Assembly (NCBI GenBank): GCA_019636095.1
Contig: JAHBYF010000009.1
Location: 62,001 to 126,000, forward strand
Length of the DNA stretch: 64,000 nucleotides
Direction: 5' to 3'
Source of the DNA: Hyphomonadaceae bacterium
GTDB lineage: Bacteria; Pseudomonadota; Alphaproteobacteria; Caulobacterales; Aquidulcibacteraceae
A model generated the notes under the pieces. That model saw nothing but the letters and a program-made list of their open reading frames with translations. It was not told the DNA's origin and did not search any database. Position 1 is the first letter of the stretch. Each line of letters begins with the position of its first letter. This document shows positions 54,354-63,514 of the stretch, one piece after another. The position numbers and the translations under genes are program-made.

Positions 54354-54776
54354 TTGGAAGGTTTGATTGAAAATCTGACGGTTGGGCATGTTTCGGATGT
54401 TAAGGTCGTCCTCACCACCGTCGTGGCCTTGCTCGGCATCTATCAGGTCGGCCTCATCGTCGTCGCCTATGAGAAGGTTCGGCTACCTTTCTTGACATCG
54501 GCGGCGGCTGGGGCCGCGCACCGCGCGATTGGCGATGCGATAGTCGCTCTTACGTTGTTCATCTCTTTCGTTTGCGTCGGCTATTTTGGGCTTGAGGCAG
54601 AGGAACTAGGCGCCCATGTTCCACTTGCCCTTGGTCTTTTGATCGCGCTTGGCTTGAAGGTTATTGCCGTGCGCTGGGCCCCGCGAGCGCAGTTCCTGCT
54701 TCCGTCTCTTGGACTTGCGGTGTTGTCGCTCCTTGTGGCGATCTGGCTAAACGCCGCCGCACATTATCTGGCGTGA
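54354..54776 (+). CDS. Four-TM membrane protein, unknown, TTG start
   Basis: A 140-residue membrane protein with four hydrophobic helices (about 17-38, 57-82, 90-108, 115-136) and short loops. No metal motifs or charged membrane residues stand out. It might belong to the DUF6529-like group of cytochrome-related small membrane proteins, but I cannot confirm that. It appears to start at TTG 54354; the sequence upstream has GAGGAG at some distance. Its stop overlaps the GTG start of the next small gene, so both are probably one unit. Confidence 0.65.
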   Translation: MEGLIENLTVGHVSDVKVVLTTVVALLGIYQVGLIVVAYEKVRLPFLTSAAAGAAHRAIGDAIVALTLFISFVCVGYFGLEAEELGAHVPLALGLLIALGLKVIAVRWAPRAQFLLPSLGLAVLSLLVAIWLNAAAHYLA

Positions 54777-54985
54777 CTGACATGAATGAAAAGCCCGGCA
54801 ATCGGTTTAGCGCAATTCAGCTCGCAGGTTCGTTGGCGGGCGCCATCATACTTGCGGCGGCGGCGGTGGCCGCAGTGAGCTGGCGCATCGGCCCTGATGG
54901 CCTGGACTCCGATCCCCGGAATGAACGGTTGGAGGAGAGGGATGAAGATGAAGATGAAGATGAGGATCGCGACGAAAGAGGCTAA
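54773..54985 (+). CDS. Small single-TM protein with acidic tail, unknown
   Basis: A 70-residue protein: short polar start, one membrane helix (about 14-36) and a strikingly acidic end (RLEERDEDEDEDEDRDERG) of alternating Glu/Asp and Arg. The DNA behind it is a GATGAA repeat. The acidic arm could bind cations at the membrane surface, an inference. GTG 54773 overlaps the previous stop codon. I do not recognise a family. Confidence 0.6.
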   Translation: MTDMNEKPGNRFSAIQLAGSLAGAIILAAAAVAAVSWRIGPDGLDSDPRNERLEERDEDEDEDEDRDERG

Positions 54986-55023
54986 GGGGATCGCGGCGAA
55001 CGACGCGAGCGCCGCGGGCACGA

Positions 55024-55380
55024 CTAAAATACAGTGCCGATTGCCCGAAGCCATATGAAAGCTTCGCCGCACGAATCACCGCGCGTGCGCGGCCGCGTGG
55101 CCTGGCGTCGCGATCGCTCAGAGACCGCAATGCGGTCGTTTTCAGCCGAACCTACAGGGCCGCCGGCGTACCTAACCGTCCTCACTCGCGGCGCACGAGC
55201 ACAGCGATTGCGCCGCCGCCTCAGGGACAGTCTGCGGCAAGCGCCGTCCGGCGCGTGTGCCCCTAATATAGAATTGGCGTCCACGCGGACTACATTCATG
55301 CCCGGCGGGCCGGCGCGAAGGGCCGCTTGATAGCCCCCGGGCCATCCGCCGACGATCAGCACATCAAATCTCTTGCTCAT
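55024..55380 (-). pseudogene. Remnant of a dihydrolipoyl dehydrogenase gene
   Basis: The first 40 or so residues (SKRFDVLIVGGWPGGYQAALRAG and NVVRVDANSIL) are the FAD-binding N-terminus of a dihydrolipoamide dehydrogenase, with one Gly of GGGPGG changed to Trp. After that the frame has no similarity and lacks the redox CxxxxC motif. Only about 118 residues remain of a normal 460 or so. Its ATG overlaps the stop of the lnt-like gene, so a gene fusion or deletion at this junction left the start in place. Confidence 0.75.
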
Positions 55381-56975
55381 AGTTCTTCTCTCGGCGGGCG
55401 TGCGGGTGCGCGACGCGGCGGCCTGGGTAAAAATCGCAGGAGCGCGATGAGCAGAACAAGCGGCGCTGCCGCCAGCAATCCAAAACGCGAGTACGGCGTT
55501 TCGGCGAGCGCGGCGGGAATTGGCGCCTGCGCGAAACCGCCGCCGTGGTTTGAAGCCATGACGCGCCCATGCGCGTCGACAATGGCGGAAACTCCCCCTG
55601 ATGCGGCTCTCGCCATCGGCAATCCGCTTTCGATAGCCCGGTAGCGCGCGATGGCGAAGTGCTGAGAAGGCCCCACCCCCGCCCCGAACCAAGCATCGTT
55701 CGTCACCGAGATGATCCAGCCGGGGCGATCCTCGCCATCGGGCGTGAGGGCCGGAAAGATCGCCTCATAGCAAATGAGGATAGTCGCCGTTGGCGCGCCT
55801 GGAAGGACTATTGGGCGCGGAGGTGCCGAGCCTGGCTCGAAGCCTGTGCCGATCCGTTGCAGCGGGGCAATGTTGAAGCCACTGACCAGCCGCCAGAACG
55901 GGATGTATTCGCCGAACGGCACGAGCCGATGCTTGTCGTAGATGTCCGCGATTTCCGCGACGCCGTTAGCGCTATTGATGACGACGGCAGAATTGTAATG
56001 CACGAAGCCCTCACCGCGCGGCGCCCTGCGCGTCAGCCCAAGCACAAGCGCGCGCTCTCCCAGGGCGGCGGCGAGCGCATCAAGGAGAAGTGGGTTTTCG
56101 AGCGCGTAGGAATTCACCGATGGGATGGCGCCTTCGGGCCAGATGACAATGTCGGCCTCGCTCGCCAGGCCACTGGCTTCAAGATAACGCTGCAGTACGC
56201 GCCATTCTTGATCAGGCCGTTCAGCCCATTTGTCAGCTTGGCTCATACCCGAATCGGCCACCCGCACGAGGGGCGGGTCCAGAGCATTGGGCGGTGGTTC
56301 GGCTAGGCGCCGCCAACCCCATCCCCATGACAGAGCAAGCACCAGCGCGCCGGCGAGAACGGGAGCGAGGCGCCGCAGCGGCTTTATCCCACTATTAAAG
56401 AGGACAGCCGGCGAGGCCGCCAGCAGCAACGTGAGAGCCGACAGTCCATAGACGCCAACGAGAGACGCAAGCTGTGAAGTCGGTTCGCCGGCCGGCCAAA
56501 CATAACCGGGCAGCAGCCACGGAAATCCTGTGAAAGCATTTCCACGCAGCCATTCCGACAACGCGACAGCAGCCGCAAAGATCGGCACACGGCGCATGTC
56601 GCTTGTCCACAGCGTCATGGCCAGTGCAGAGCCCAAGCCCCAGAAGCACGCAAGCAGCGCGGCCAGCAGCAGGATGGCGCCGCCGCCGAAAAGCGGTCCC
56701 CATACGCCAAAATCATAGAGAAACGCCGAAGAGATCCAATGAAGCCCGGTGGCGAAATGCCCAATGGCGAACCACCATCCGACGCCGAACGCCGACGCGA
56801 TGCGCCTTGGACGAAGGGCCGCCCTATCGAGCAACCGAACGAGAATAACGATAGCGACTATATACAAGGGGACGATGTGGAATGGCGCATGCCCTAGAGT
56901 CGCGATAGCGCCGGCTGACGCGGCAGCGGCGCGCTCAAGCCAAGCCTTATGATCGCTGTCGCGTGCGGCCTTCAC
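55377..56975 (-). CDS. Apolipoprotein N-acyltransferase-like protein
   Basis: A 532-residue inner-membrane enzyme with about seven membrane helices and a periplasmic nitrilase domain. The catalytic Glu lies in VIWPEGAIPS (about 275), Lys in YDKHRLVPFGEYIPFW (about 347) and Cys in ILICYEAIFP (about 395), the Glu-Lys-Cys set of Lnt. Lnt adds the third acyl chain to lipoproteins. This is probably not the housekeeping copy, given its place after a PaaK-like gene in a metal operon that begins with lspA. It overlaps both neighbours by 4 bases. Confidence 0.88.
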   Translation of the reverse strand: MKAARDSDHKAWLERAAAASAGAIATLGHAPFHIVPLYIVAIVILVRLLDRAALRPRRIASAFGVGWWFAIGHFATGLHWISSAFLYDFGVWGPLFGGGAILLLAALLACFWGLGSALAMTLWTSDMRRVPIFAAAVALSEWLRGNAFTGFPWLLPGYVWPAGEPTSQLASLVGVYGLSALTLLLAASPAVLFNSGIKPLRRLAPVLAGALVLALSWGWGWRRLAEPPPNALDPPLVRVADSGMSQADKWAERPDQEWRVLQRYLEASGLASEADIVIWPEGAIPSVNSYALENPLLLDALAAALGERALVLGLTRRAPRGEGFVHYNSAVVINSANGVAEIADIYDKHRLVPFGEYIPFWRLVSGFNIAPLQRIGTGFEPGSAPPRPIVLPGAPTATILICYEAIFPALTPDGEDRPGWIISVTNDAWFGAGVGPSQHFAIARYRAIESGLPMARAASGGVSAIVDAHGRVMASNHGGGFAQAPIPAALAETPYSRFGLLAAAPLVLLIALLRFLPRPPRRAPARPPREEL

Positions 56976-58348
56976 ACCGCCTCCCGAGCGAGCGGAATGA
57001 TTTGGCGATATTTTCCCCCGGCCGATTGTTCAGGCGCTTCCTCGCCGCGCTCGACGTGCACGTGCGCAAGGCCATGCTGGCCAAGCACGTTGACGATTTG
57101 GGCGCGCACGGCGCGCCAAACGAAATCCGGGTTCTCTTCGGCAATCGTGAGAAGCCTTATACGCAATTCGGCTGGTCCAGTTTGCACGAGCTGAAACCGC
57201 TCCACGCCAGGGGTCCGATCAACGATGGCGCCGAAGATGAGCGGCGGCAGCGCTACGCGCTCGCCGCGCTCGGTGGTGAGATTGAGCACGTCGGCGGATC
57301 GCCCTTTGACTTGGATGGCGGGCAAGGGATTTCCACAAGGACATGGATCAGGACGCATGACGACGCTGTCGCCAAGATCGTAACGGAGGATTGGCTGTAG
57401 GCGATTGGCGAGATTGCTGACAAGAACTGTGTGCGAGTGAACGCCCGGCGCTACCGGCCGGTGATCAGCGTCGACAGGCTCCAAGACGACCCAATCGGCA
57501 TTCACATGCAGCCAATGATGCCCGCAACTATAGCTCAGATACGGCACCTCGGTGGCCGCGTAGCTGTTGCCGACTTTGCACTTGAATGCTTCTGCGATCC
57601 GATCGTATTCGCGCCCGGGTAACCCTTCCGCCGAGAGTGCGAGCAGGGCCGGTTTGATGCGCAATCGGCCAGCCTGTTGCTCATCGGCGAGCAGCGCGGC
57701 GATACTTGCGTAAGGAGCAACCAGAACGGGGCGGTGCTGATTGAGGCGCTCGACCAGTTCCGCCATCGGCATGTGCACGGAGAGGACTTGCACGGCCTTG
57801 GCCGCGCGCCCCTGTCGCAGACGCGCCGCGGCGACGGCGGAAGCGAAGTGGCCGCCGGTCGCCATCACCATAGCGGTGCGCCCGCCGCCGCGGACGATCT
57901 TGATGACGTCGCCGAAGCCAAGCCAAGAACTCAGCATGCGATAGGCCACAGCCTGAGTGACCGCCATAGTGCGATCATCGAGGAGGAAAACGCCGCGTGT
58001 TCCGGTAGTGCCGGATGTTGTCGCCAACGTGTAGCGATCGAGAAATTTCTCCCCGATCGCATCTTCGCGCTCCGCGAAGGCGCGGGCTTTCTCGAATGTC
58101 GCATCGGGATCGGTCACCCAGTCATCGAACCGCGCCATCAGCGCTTTCTTGTTGGTGACCGGCAAACGAGGGGCGTCCTCGATTTCGTCCGGAAGATCTT
58201 TATAGAGCTCGCGATAATAGCGCGAATGCACACGTGCATGTGCGACCGCCTCGCGAAGACGCATGCGCTGGCGCGCGACGATGGCGCCGGCGCCTTGCTT
58301 CATCGCTTTGCGTGCGTCCAAGAGCAGCGACAATGTGTTCTCGCTCAC
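56972..58348 (-). CDS. Phenylacetate-CoA ligase-like adenylate-forming protein
   Basis: A 458-residue member of the PaaK/CapK branch of adenylate-forming enzymes: ATTSGTTGTRGVFLLDD (about 109-125) as the ATP loop, LSAEGLPGREY (about 234), GNSYAATEVPYLSYSC (about 256) and LRYDLGDSVV (about 322). These enzymes activate carboxylic acids as acyl-AMP and pass them to CoA or another acceptor. The substrate is not identifiable. It follows the metal ATPase gene by 50 bases and overlaps the lnt-like gene by 4. Supplying an activated acyl group to lipid or lipoprotein modification is a possible link. Confidence 0.85.
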   Translation of the reverse strand: MSENTLSLLLDARKAMKQGAGAIVARQRMRLREAVAHARVHSRYYRELYKDLPDEIEDAPRLPVTNKKALMARFDDWVTDPDATFEKARAFAEREDAIGEKFLDRYTLATTSGTTGTRGVFLLDDRTMAVTQAVAYRMLSSWLGFGDVIKIVRGGGRTAMVMATGGHFASAVAAARLRQGRAAKAVQVLSVHMPMAELVERLNQHRPVLVAPYASIAALLADEQQAGRLRIKPALLALSAEGLPGREYDRIAEAFKCKVGNSYAATEVPYLSYSCGHHWLHVNADWVVLEPVDADHRPVAPGVHSHTVLVSNLANRLQPILRYDLGDSVVMRPDPCPCGNPLPAIQVKGRSADVLNLTTERGERVALPPLIFGAIVDRTPGVERFQLVQTGPAELRIRLLTIAEENPDFVWRAVRAQIVNVLGQHGLAHVHVERGEEAPEQSAGGKYRQIIPLAREAV

Positions 58349-58398
58349 GCCTCTTTCCCTGACTGTCGACGCAAGGTCCCGATCGCGGCTTTAACGGT

Positions 58399-60915
58399 TT
58401 AGGCTCGCTCGCGGTTGATGAGACGAAGCCCGTTTAACACGACAAGCAGAGAGGCGCCGAGGTCTGCGGCAATGGCGCCCCACAGCGACGCGGCGCCCAA
58501 CACCGTCAGCACCGTAAATACGGCTTTGACCCCGATTGAGAAGGAAATGTTCTGGCGGATAACCTGAAGCGTCGCCCTTGAATGTCGGATGACCCACGGC
58601 AAACGCGAGAGGTCATCCTGCATAAGAGCGATGTCGGCAGTCTCAATGGCGGCGTCCGAACCGATCGCGCCCATGGCCACGCCCAGGTTCGCACGCGCCA
58701 TCGCCGGGGCGTCATTGACGCCATCGCCGATCATCGCCACCGCGCCATAACGTGCGACCAACGCTTCCACCGCTGCCACCTTATGTTCGGGCAGCAGTTC
58801 GGCTTGCACTTCATCGACGCCGGTTTCGCGCGCGATGCGATCGGCAGTTGCTCTATTGTCGCCGGTGAGCATGACCACGCGCTCGATGCCGGCGGCGTGC
58901 AGGTCAGCGACGATCTTTCTTGCTTCAGGCCGCACGGCATCGGCGACCGCGATCAAGCCCCAGACGCTTTCCCCGTCGCCCATGGCGACGACGGTGCGCC
59001 CAGCGCCGGCGATGGCGTCCGCGCGAGCCAGCGCCTCGACGCGCTGCGACGACGTCGCGCGCTCTTCGAGGAAGCCGCGGGAGCCAAGCCAGGCTTCGCG
59101 ATCGCCCACGCGGCCAATCACGCCTTTGCCGCGTATCGCCTGAACACCCTGGCCCGGCGCAAACCGCACGTTTTGCTCACCAGCTTTGGCCAAGATGGCT
59201 TTTGCGAGGGGGTGCTCGCTGCGCGCCTCCAACGCCGCGGCCAAGCTCAGCACTGATTCCAGACTGCGCCCCTCGAAGGCGGCGATCTCGACCACGTGCG
59301 GACGGCCTTCAGTCAGCGTCCCGGTCTTATCCAAGGCGATGGCGCGAAGCTTTGCCGGTGTTTCCAGGTGCACGCCGCCCTTCACGAGAACGCCCTGTTT
59401 GGCCGCGCCAGCCAGCGCGGCGACGACGCTCACGGGCGTCGAGATCACGAGCGCACATGGGCAGGCGATGACGAGCAGCACGAGGGCGCGATAGAACCAG
59501 TCGTCCCAGGCGCCATTGAAGAGCAGCGGCGGAATGAGCAGCACGAGGGCCGCGAGCCCCATCACGATCGGGGTGTAGATGCGTGCAAAGCTTTCCACCC
59601 ATTGTTCAGTGGGCGCACGCCGGCTGTGAGCCGATCCGACCATGCGAATGATGCGCGCGAGGGTGGTGTCGCCCGCCGCCTTCGTCGTCTCGACTTCGAG
59701 CGCGCCCTCGCCATTGATTGTGCCCGCATAGACAACAGCGCCGGGCGCCACCTGAACCGGGACGCTTTCGCCGGTGATGGGCGCTTGGTTCACTTCGCTT
59801 TCCCCGGCGATCACGCGCCCGTCGAGCGGCATGCGCTCGCCGGGGCGCACAATAACGTGGGCGCCAATGCGCACCTCGCCTGCCGCAACTTCGCGCTCGC
59901 CGCCGCTGGTGTCCTTCACCGTGGCGGTATTAGGCGCAAGCTCCATCAGGGCTGACACGGCGCGCCGGGCGCGTCCAAGGCTCCACGCCTCTAGCGCCAA
60001 GGCCAACGCGAACAGAAACGACACCGTCGCAGCTTCAAACCATTGGCCGATAGCGACCGCGCCCGCAACGGCCACGACCATTAAGAGGTTCATATCGGGC
60101 CGAAGGCGGCGTGCGGCGAGCAGCGCCTTGGGCGCCACGTAGCGCGCGCCGCAGAGAATGGCGCCGGCGTAAGCGATGATGGCGGGGAATGGCGGCGGCG
60201 CCGACGCGCCTGGCGTCTCGCTCAATGCTGCGCCGAGATCGCCCGCGACAGCGGCGTGAATGACAAGACCCGCCACCGTCAGGACGCCGCTTGCCGCGGT
60301 CAGCCGCGACTGCGTCTTGCGACGAAGCGCTTCGGCAGCTGCGCCATCGCCTAGCGCCCCCTCGCTCCACACTTCGGCGCTCATCCCGGTGCTGGCGACC
60401 GCACGCTCAATGCGCGCAACAAGGTCCGCGTCCGCACGCCCAGCAACTGACATGCGCCCGTTGATGAGATCGAAGGAAAGTCTTTCTTCAGGGACGACGC
60501 TTGCGAGTTCGCGCTTCAGCGTGGCGACCTCGTCGCCGCAATCCATGCCATGAATTTTGAGGACTAGTGTTCCTGGTGCGCTAGCCGACACGGGCGAGGT
60601 CAGCGCCTCGTCGCCAACGCAGCTATTGCACGCGACCGCTTCCTCCCGAGGCCACAAAGCTGCGCTCATGCCGGTGGTCGCCACCGCAGCCTCGATGGCA
60701 TCGTCGGACGCGCTCACATCAGGTGCGACCTCCATCCATCCGGCTTTAGTGTCGAACGATAGCTTGTGGTCGCCCCCGGCAAGCGGCTCCACCGCCGCCT
60801 TGAGCGCGCGCACTTCATTTTGACAGTCGAGGCCCGTGACCTTGAAACGCCGGCCGGCGCCGACATCGTCCCCGGTTAAATTTGTTACCGACATGGGTTG
60901 GCGCGTCCTTGCCAT
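58399..60915 (-). CDS. Zn/Cd/Pb-exporting P1B-type ATPase
   Basis: An 838-residue ATPase of the ZntA/CadA/PbrA group. Two N-terminal HMA-like domains carry single-Cys motifs, GLDCQNE (about 28) and GMDCGDE (about 125), where CopA-type domains have CxxC. The core has TGESVPVQVAPG, the metal motif [20 protein letters not shown] and [12 protein letters not shown], and ends with ASLLVVLNGLRL. CPC with VIS following is typical of divalent-metal pumps. The ATG at 60915 has AGGA 7 bases before it; one at 60894 is possible. It lies between a MAPEG gene and the PaaK-like gene. Confidence 0.92.
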   Translation of the reverse strand: MARTRQPMSVTNLTGDDVGAGRRFKVTGLDCQNEVRALKAAVEPLAGGDHKLSFDTKAGWMEVAPDVSASDDAIEAAVATTGMSAALWPREEAVACNSCVGDEALTSPVSASAPGTLVLKIHGMDCGDEVATLKRELASVVPEERLSFDLINGRMSVAGRADADLVARIERAVASTGMSAEVWSEGALGDGAAAEALRRKTQSRLTAASGVLTVAGLVIHAAVAGDLGAALSETPGASAPPPFPAIIAYAGAILCGARYVAPKALLAARRLRPDMNLLMVVAVAGAVAIGQWFEAATVSFLFALALALEAWSLGRARRAVSALMELAPNTATVKDTSGGEREVAAGEVRIGAHVIVRPGERMPLDGRVIAGESEVNQAPITGESVPVQVAPGAVVYAGTINGEGALEVETTKAAGDTTLARIIRMVGSAHSRRAPTEQWVESFARIYTPIVMGLAALVLLIPPLLFNGAWDDWFYRALVLLVIACPCALVISTPVSVVAALAGAAKQGVLVKGGVHLETPAKLRAIALDKTGTLTEGRPHVVEIAAFEGRSLESVLSLAAALEARSEHPLAKAILAKAGEQNVRFAPGQGVQAIRGKGVIGRVGDREAWLGSRGFLEERATSSQRVEALARADAIAGAGRTVVAMGDGESVWGLIAVADAVRPEARKIVADLHAAGIERVVMLTGDNRATADRIARETGVDEVQAELLPEHKVAAVEALVARYGAVAMIGDGVNDAPAMARANLGVAMGAIGSDAAIETADIALMQDDLSRLPWVIRHSRATLQVIRQNISFSIGVKAVFTVLTVLGAASLWGAIAADLGASLLVVLNGLRLINRERA

Positions 60916-60960
60916 TCGTTGGTCCTACATGCTCAAGCCACTCGAGGATCAAGGGTCCCG

Positions 60961-61518
60961 CTAGCGCCCCAGTGCTACGAGCCACAGCGCTAGTGCGTAG
61001 CTGACAATGATGGGCGCGGCCGTTAGCGCCATGCCGAAGGCCCTGCCGGACGCGCCCTTTGCGTATCCTGCAACGAAGGCGACGCGGCCTAGCAGGAATA
61101 GTCCGATCAGAACCGGCGTGAGCACCAGTTCTGAACCTCGCAACAACGACGCAAGGATGAGCGTTGCTGCAAAGAACAGCATCGTCTGCTCCAGAGAGTT
61201 CTGCAGCACTGCGGCGCGGATGGCGATGGCGGGGCTCGGAGCGCTAAACGCAGAACCCCGGATATCGGCGGGCGAATGAAAGCGTCCATTGCTGACGGCG
61301 CCGACGCATCCTGCGAGCCAAAGGAAGAGCACGATATCGGCTTTGAGAACGAACGTCATCCGCTCCCCGAAATCCATGTCCTCGTGCAAGCCAAACGCAT
61401 CGCGCGGGACCCAATAATTAGCCGCCGCCAAAACCGCGCCGGTCAATGCGAGCGCGAGCATCGAGCCCCTGACGATGCCCGATTGGTCGGAACTGAACTT
61501 GCCTGGCCGTTCACTCAT
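60961..61518 (-). CDS. MAPEG-family membrane protein
   Basis: A 185-residue protein with four membrane helices. The segment RAAVLQNSLEQTMLFFAATLILASLL (about 102-127) and RVAFVAGYAKGASGRAFGMAL (about 143-163) is the MAPEG signature (membrane proteins in eicosanoid and glutathione metabolism); bacterial members can conjugate glutathione to hydrophobic or lipid peroxide substrates. Co-location with a metal ATPase and CDF suggests glutathione-linked detoxification or lipid peroxide removal, by inference. Gaps of about 45 bases separate it from both neighbours. Confidence 0.83.
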   Translation of the reverse strand: MSERPGKFSSDQSGIVRGSMLALALTGAVLAAANYWVPRDAFGLHEDMDFGERMTFVLKADIVLFLWLAGCVGAVSNGRFHSPADIRGSAFSAPSPAIAIRAAVLQNSLEQTMLFFAATLILASLLRGSELVLTPVLIGLFLLGRVAFVAGYAKGASGRAFGMALTAAPIIVSYALALWLVALGR

Positions 61519-61565
61519 AGCTCATCCAAAACTTGGGCGAGGCGCCCACAGCGTTCCGAACTGCC

Positions 61566-62165
61566 TCAGCCTTCATCATTCGTCCGGCGCGCATCGCCGA
61601 TGATGCCGACGCCGCCTTTGATCGCGACGAGCGCCACCAACAGCCCCACGACGAGGTCAGGCCACCGCAGCCCTGTCCAAAACACCAATGCGCCAGCGAC
61701 CAGCACGCCGCCGTTGGAGATGAAATCGTTGAAGCTGAAGGTCTCGGCGGCGCGCAAATGCACCTCCTTCTTTTTCAAGCGGCCGAGCAACCATACGCAC
61801 AAGAGATTGATGGCGCCCGCAAACATGGCGACGACCATCATCGTCGCGCCGATCGGCTCCGATCCGGTAAGGAAGCGACGGACCGTGTCGGCGACGACGC
61901 CAAAACCGAATAGAATCAGTAGCACGCCGGAAGCGCCTGCGGCGCCTCGCTTCCAATTGAGGGAGCGGCCTACGGCGAACAGACTTAACGCATAGACCGC
62001 TGCGTCGGACGCGTTGTCGAGAGCGTTGGCGATCAAGGCGCTGGAGTCGGACCAAACGCCCGCGCCGCCCATCACAGCGACAAGCAGCAGGTTGAGGCCA
62101 AGCACGATCCACAAGGTTTGCCGCTGCTCTGCCGTCACAGCCTCGTAGCTGTCATCATCGCTCAT
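61566..62165 (-). CDS. Cation diffusion facilitator (CDF) with DxxxD/FxxxD site
   Basis: A 199-residue six-helix CDF close in plan to the one at 46995 and likewise without a substantial cytoplasmic domain. TM2 reads LIANALDNASDAAVY (Asp-x3-Asp) and TM5 reads TFSFNDFISNGG, where the position of the usual His is Phe four residues before Asp. The loss of that ligand suggests altered selectivity or weaker binding. ATG 62165 has AGAAGGG upstream. The start overlaps the end of the methyltransferase gene by 11 bases, coupling the two. Confidence 0.85.
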   Translation of the reverse strand: MSDDDSYEAVTAEQRQTLWIVLGLNLLLVAVMGGAGVWSDSSALIANALDNASDAAVYALSLFAVGRSLNWKRGAAGASGVLLILFGFGVVADTVRRFLTGSEPIGATMMVVAMFAGAINLLCVWLLGRLKKKEVHLRAAETFSFNDFISNGGVLVAGALVFWTGLRWPDLVVGLLVALVAIKGGVGIIGDARRTNDEG

Positions 62166-62820
62166 CGAGTGACCCTTCTGCGTAGGCAGCGGCGCGGCGA
62201 TCAGTGAGTGCCGTGGCGGCCGGCAAGTCCGGCTTATTTGCAACGGACCATGCGAATTGATGCCAAAGCTGCCGGCTTCCCACCATTTCAAATCCGGTTT
62301 CGATCAGCGCTTGGCGGAAGCCCTCATGGGTGAAGCGATCTTCTAGCGGATGAACCAGAACGCGGCGCCATAAAGGATCGAGTATGAACTTTTCCAGCAC
62401 TTCTTCGGCGTAGAGCCGCCCGCCAGGCTTCAACACACGATGAATTTCGCTCAGCGCATTCCTCCAATCGGGGACGTGATGGATGATGCCGAAGTCGAAC
62501 ACAGCGTCGTACGCGCCATCCTCGGCGTCAATGTGCTCGACGTCGCCGACACTGACCCGCACGCGATCGCCATAGCGGCGCAGGCGCCGGCGCGCGAGAG
62601 CCACCATTTCGGGGTCGAGGTCAAAGGCATCGACGCGCTCGGCGCCGCTTCGGGCAAGAATGAGTTCTGTCCCAACGCCGCGACCGCAGCCAACTTCCAG
62701 TACCCGCCCGCCACGAAGGTCCCCGCCCAGCTCGAGCAATAGCGGCATCTCGAAATGCCGCTGCAGCGCGGCGCGGACGGGATTGTTCATCATCGCTTTC
62801 TCAACCGCATTCATCAGCAT
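62155..62820 (-). CDS. Class I SAM-dependent methyltransferase (UbiE/lipid type)
   Basis: A 221-residue methyltransferase with VLEVGCGRGVGTELIL (about 39), FDLDPEMVALARRRL (about 64), VFDFGIIHHVPDWRNALSEIHRVLKPGG (about 102-129) and RLYAEEVLEKF. The pattern resembles ubiquinone/menaquinone or phospholipid methyltransferases. I start it at ATG 62820 because GGAGGAT lies 8 bases upstream; ATG 62835 is an alternative. It belongs to a different subfamily from the one repeated at 24129, 46312 and 62855. It is the third gene of the lspA-led operon. Confidence 0.83.
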   Translation of the reverse strand: MLMNAVEKAMMNNPVRAALQRHFEMPLLLELGGDLRGGRVLEVGCGRGVGTELILARSGAERVDAFDLDPEMVALARRRLRRYGDRVRVSVGDVEHIDAEDGAYDAVFDFGIIHHVPDWRNALSEIHRVLKPGGRLYAEEVLEKFILDPLWRRVLVHPLEDRFTHEGFRQALIETGFEMVGSRQLWHQFAWSVANKPDLPAATALTDRRAAAYAEGSLDER

Positions 62821-62854
62821 AAGACGATCCTCCATGGTGGTGAGAACGTGCGGC

Positions 62855-63514
62855 TCAAGCCCCTGCGCGACGAGCGCGATAGAGCGAGATCGACCCGGTG
62901 ACGGTTGCAATGACCTCCGTTTCCTCCACCGACGCGAAACCCACCTCGCGCATCAGCTCCGGTAGAACCCCGCGCGCATTCGGCTCGGTATTGTCGAAGC
63001 CGTCGAGCTTTTGGATCTGCCGGAACGCGGCGCGCATCAGCGGCGTGCGCTGAAGTCCGTAATCGGCGATGTGCAGCGTCCCGCCAGGGCGCAGGGCGCG
63101 CCCGATCGCAACAAGACCGGCGCGCTTTTCCTCCAAAGGCACTTGGTGGAACACGAGGCTTGAGACGACCTTGGTGAAGCTGGCGGCCTGCGCTCCGGCG
63201 TCGCGCGCGAACCCTTGTCGGAAGGTCACCTCCGCTTTCTCTTTTTTGGCCTTGGTGCGCGCCCTTGCGAGCACGTCCGCGTCGGGATCAAGGCCGACGA
63301 CCTGCGCGCCAGGCTGAGCCAGTTTCAGCATCACAGCGAAGGTGCCGGTCCCGCATCCCACATCCAGGATGCGATCACCCGTTTGAGGCGAGGTCTGGCG
63401 CAGCAGCGCCGAGCGCCAACGCCGCTCGCGCGTCAAGAGCGCGATGGCCAAATCATAAAACGGCGTCCACTCGGGACGTCCCGCCGCAGGTGTAAAGGTT
63501 GCATCATCGCTCAT
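62855..63514 (-). CDS. SAM-dependent methyltransferase, recurring family (copy 3)
   Basis: A 219-residue class I methyltransferase: FYDLAIALLTRERRWRSALL (about 19-38), ILDVGCGTGTFAVML (about 49), GLDPDADVLARA (about 74), SLVFHQVPLEEKRAG (about 117) and LHIADYGLQRTPLMRAAFRQIQKLDGFDNT (about 145-174). It is strikingly close to the protein at 46312, which also precedes a CDF gene. The start overlaps the lspA stop by 11 bases. The conserved pairing with a CDF suggests the methylated product matters for metal handling, a hypothesis. Confidence 0.88.
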   Translation of the reverse strand: MSDDATFTPAAGRPEWTPFYDLAIALLTRERRWRSALLRQTSPQTGDRILDVGCGTGTFAVMLKLAQPGAQVVGLDPDADVLARARTKAKKEKAEVTFRQGFARDAGAQAASFTKVVSSLVFHQVPLEEKRAGLVAIGRALRPGGTLHIADYGLQRTPLMRAAFRQIQKLDGFDNTEPNARGVLPELMREVGFASVEETEVIATVTGSISLYRARRAGA

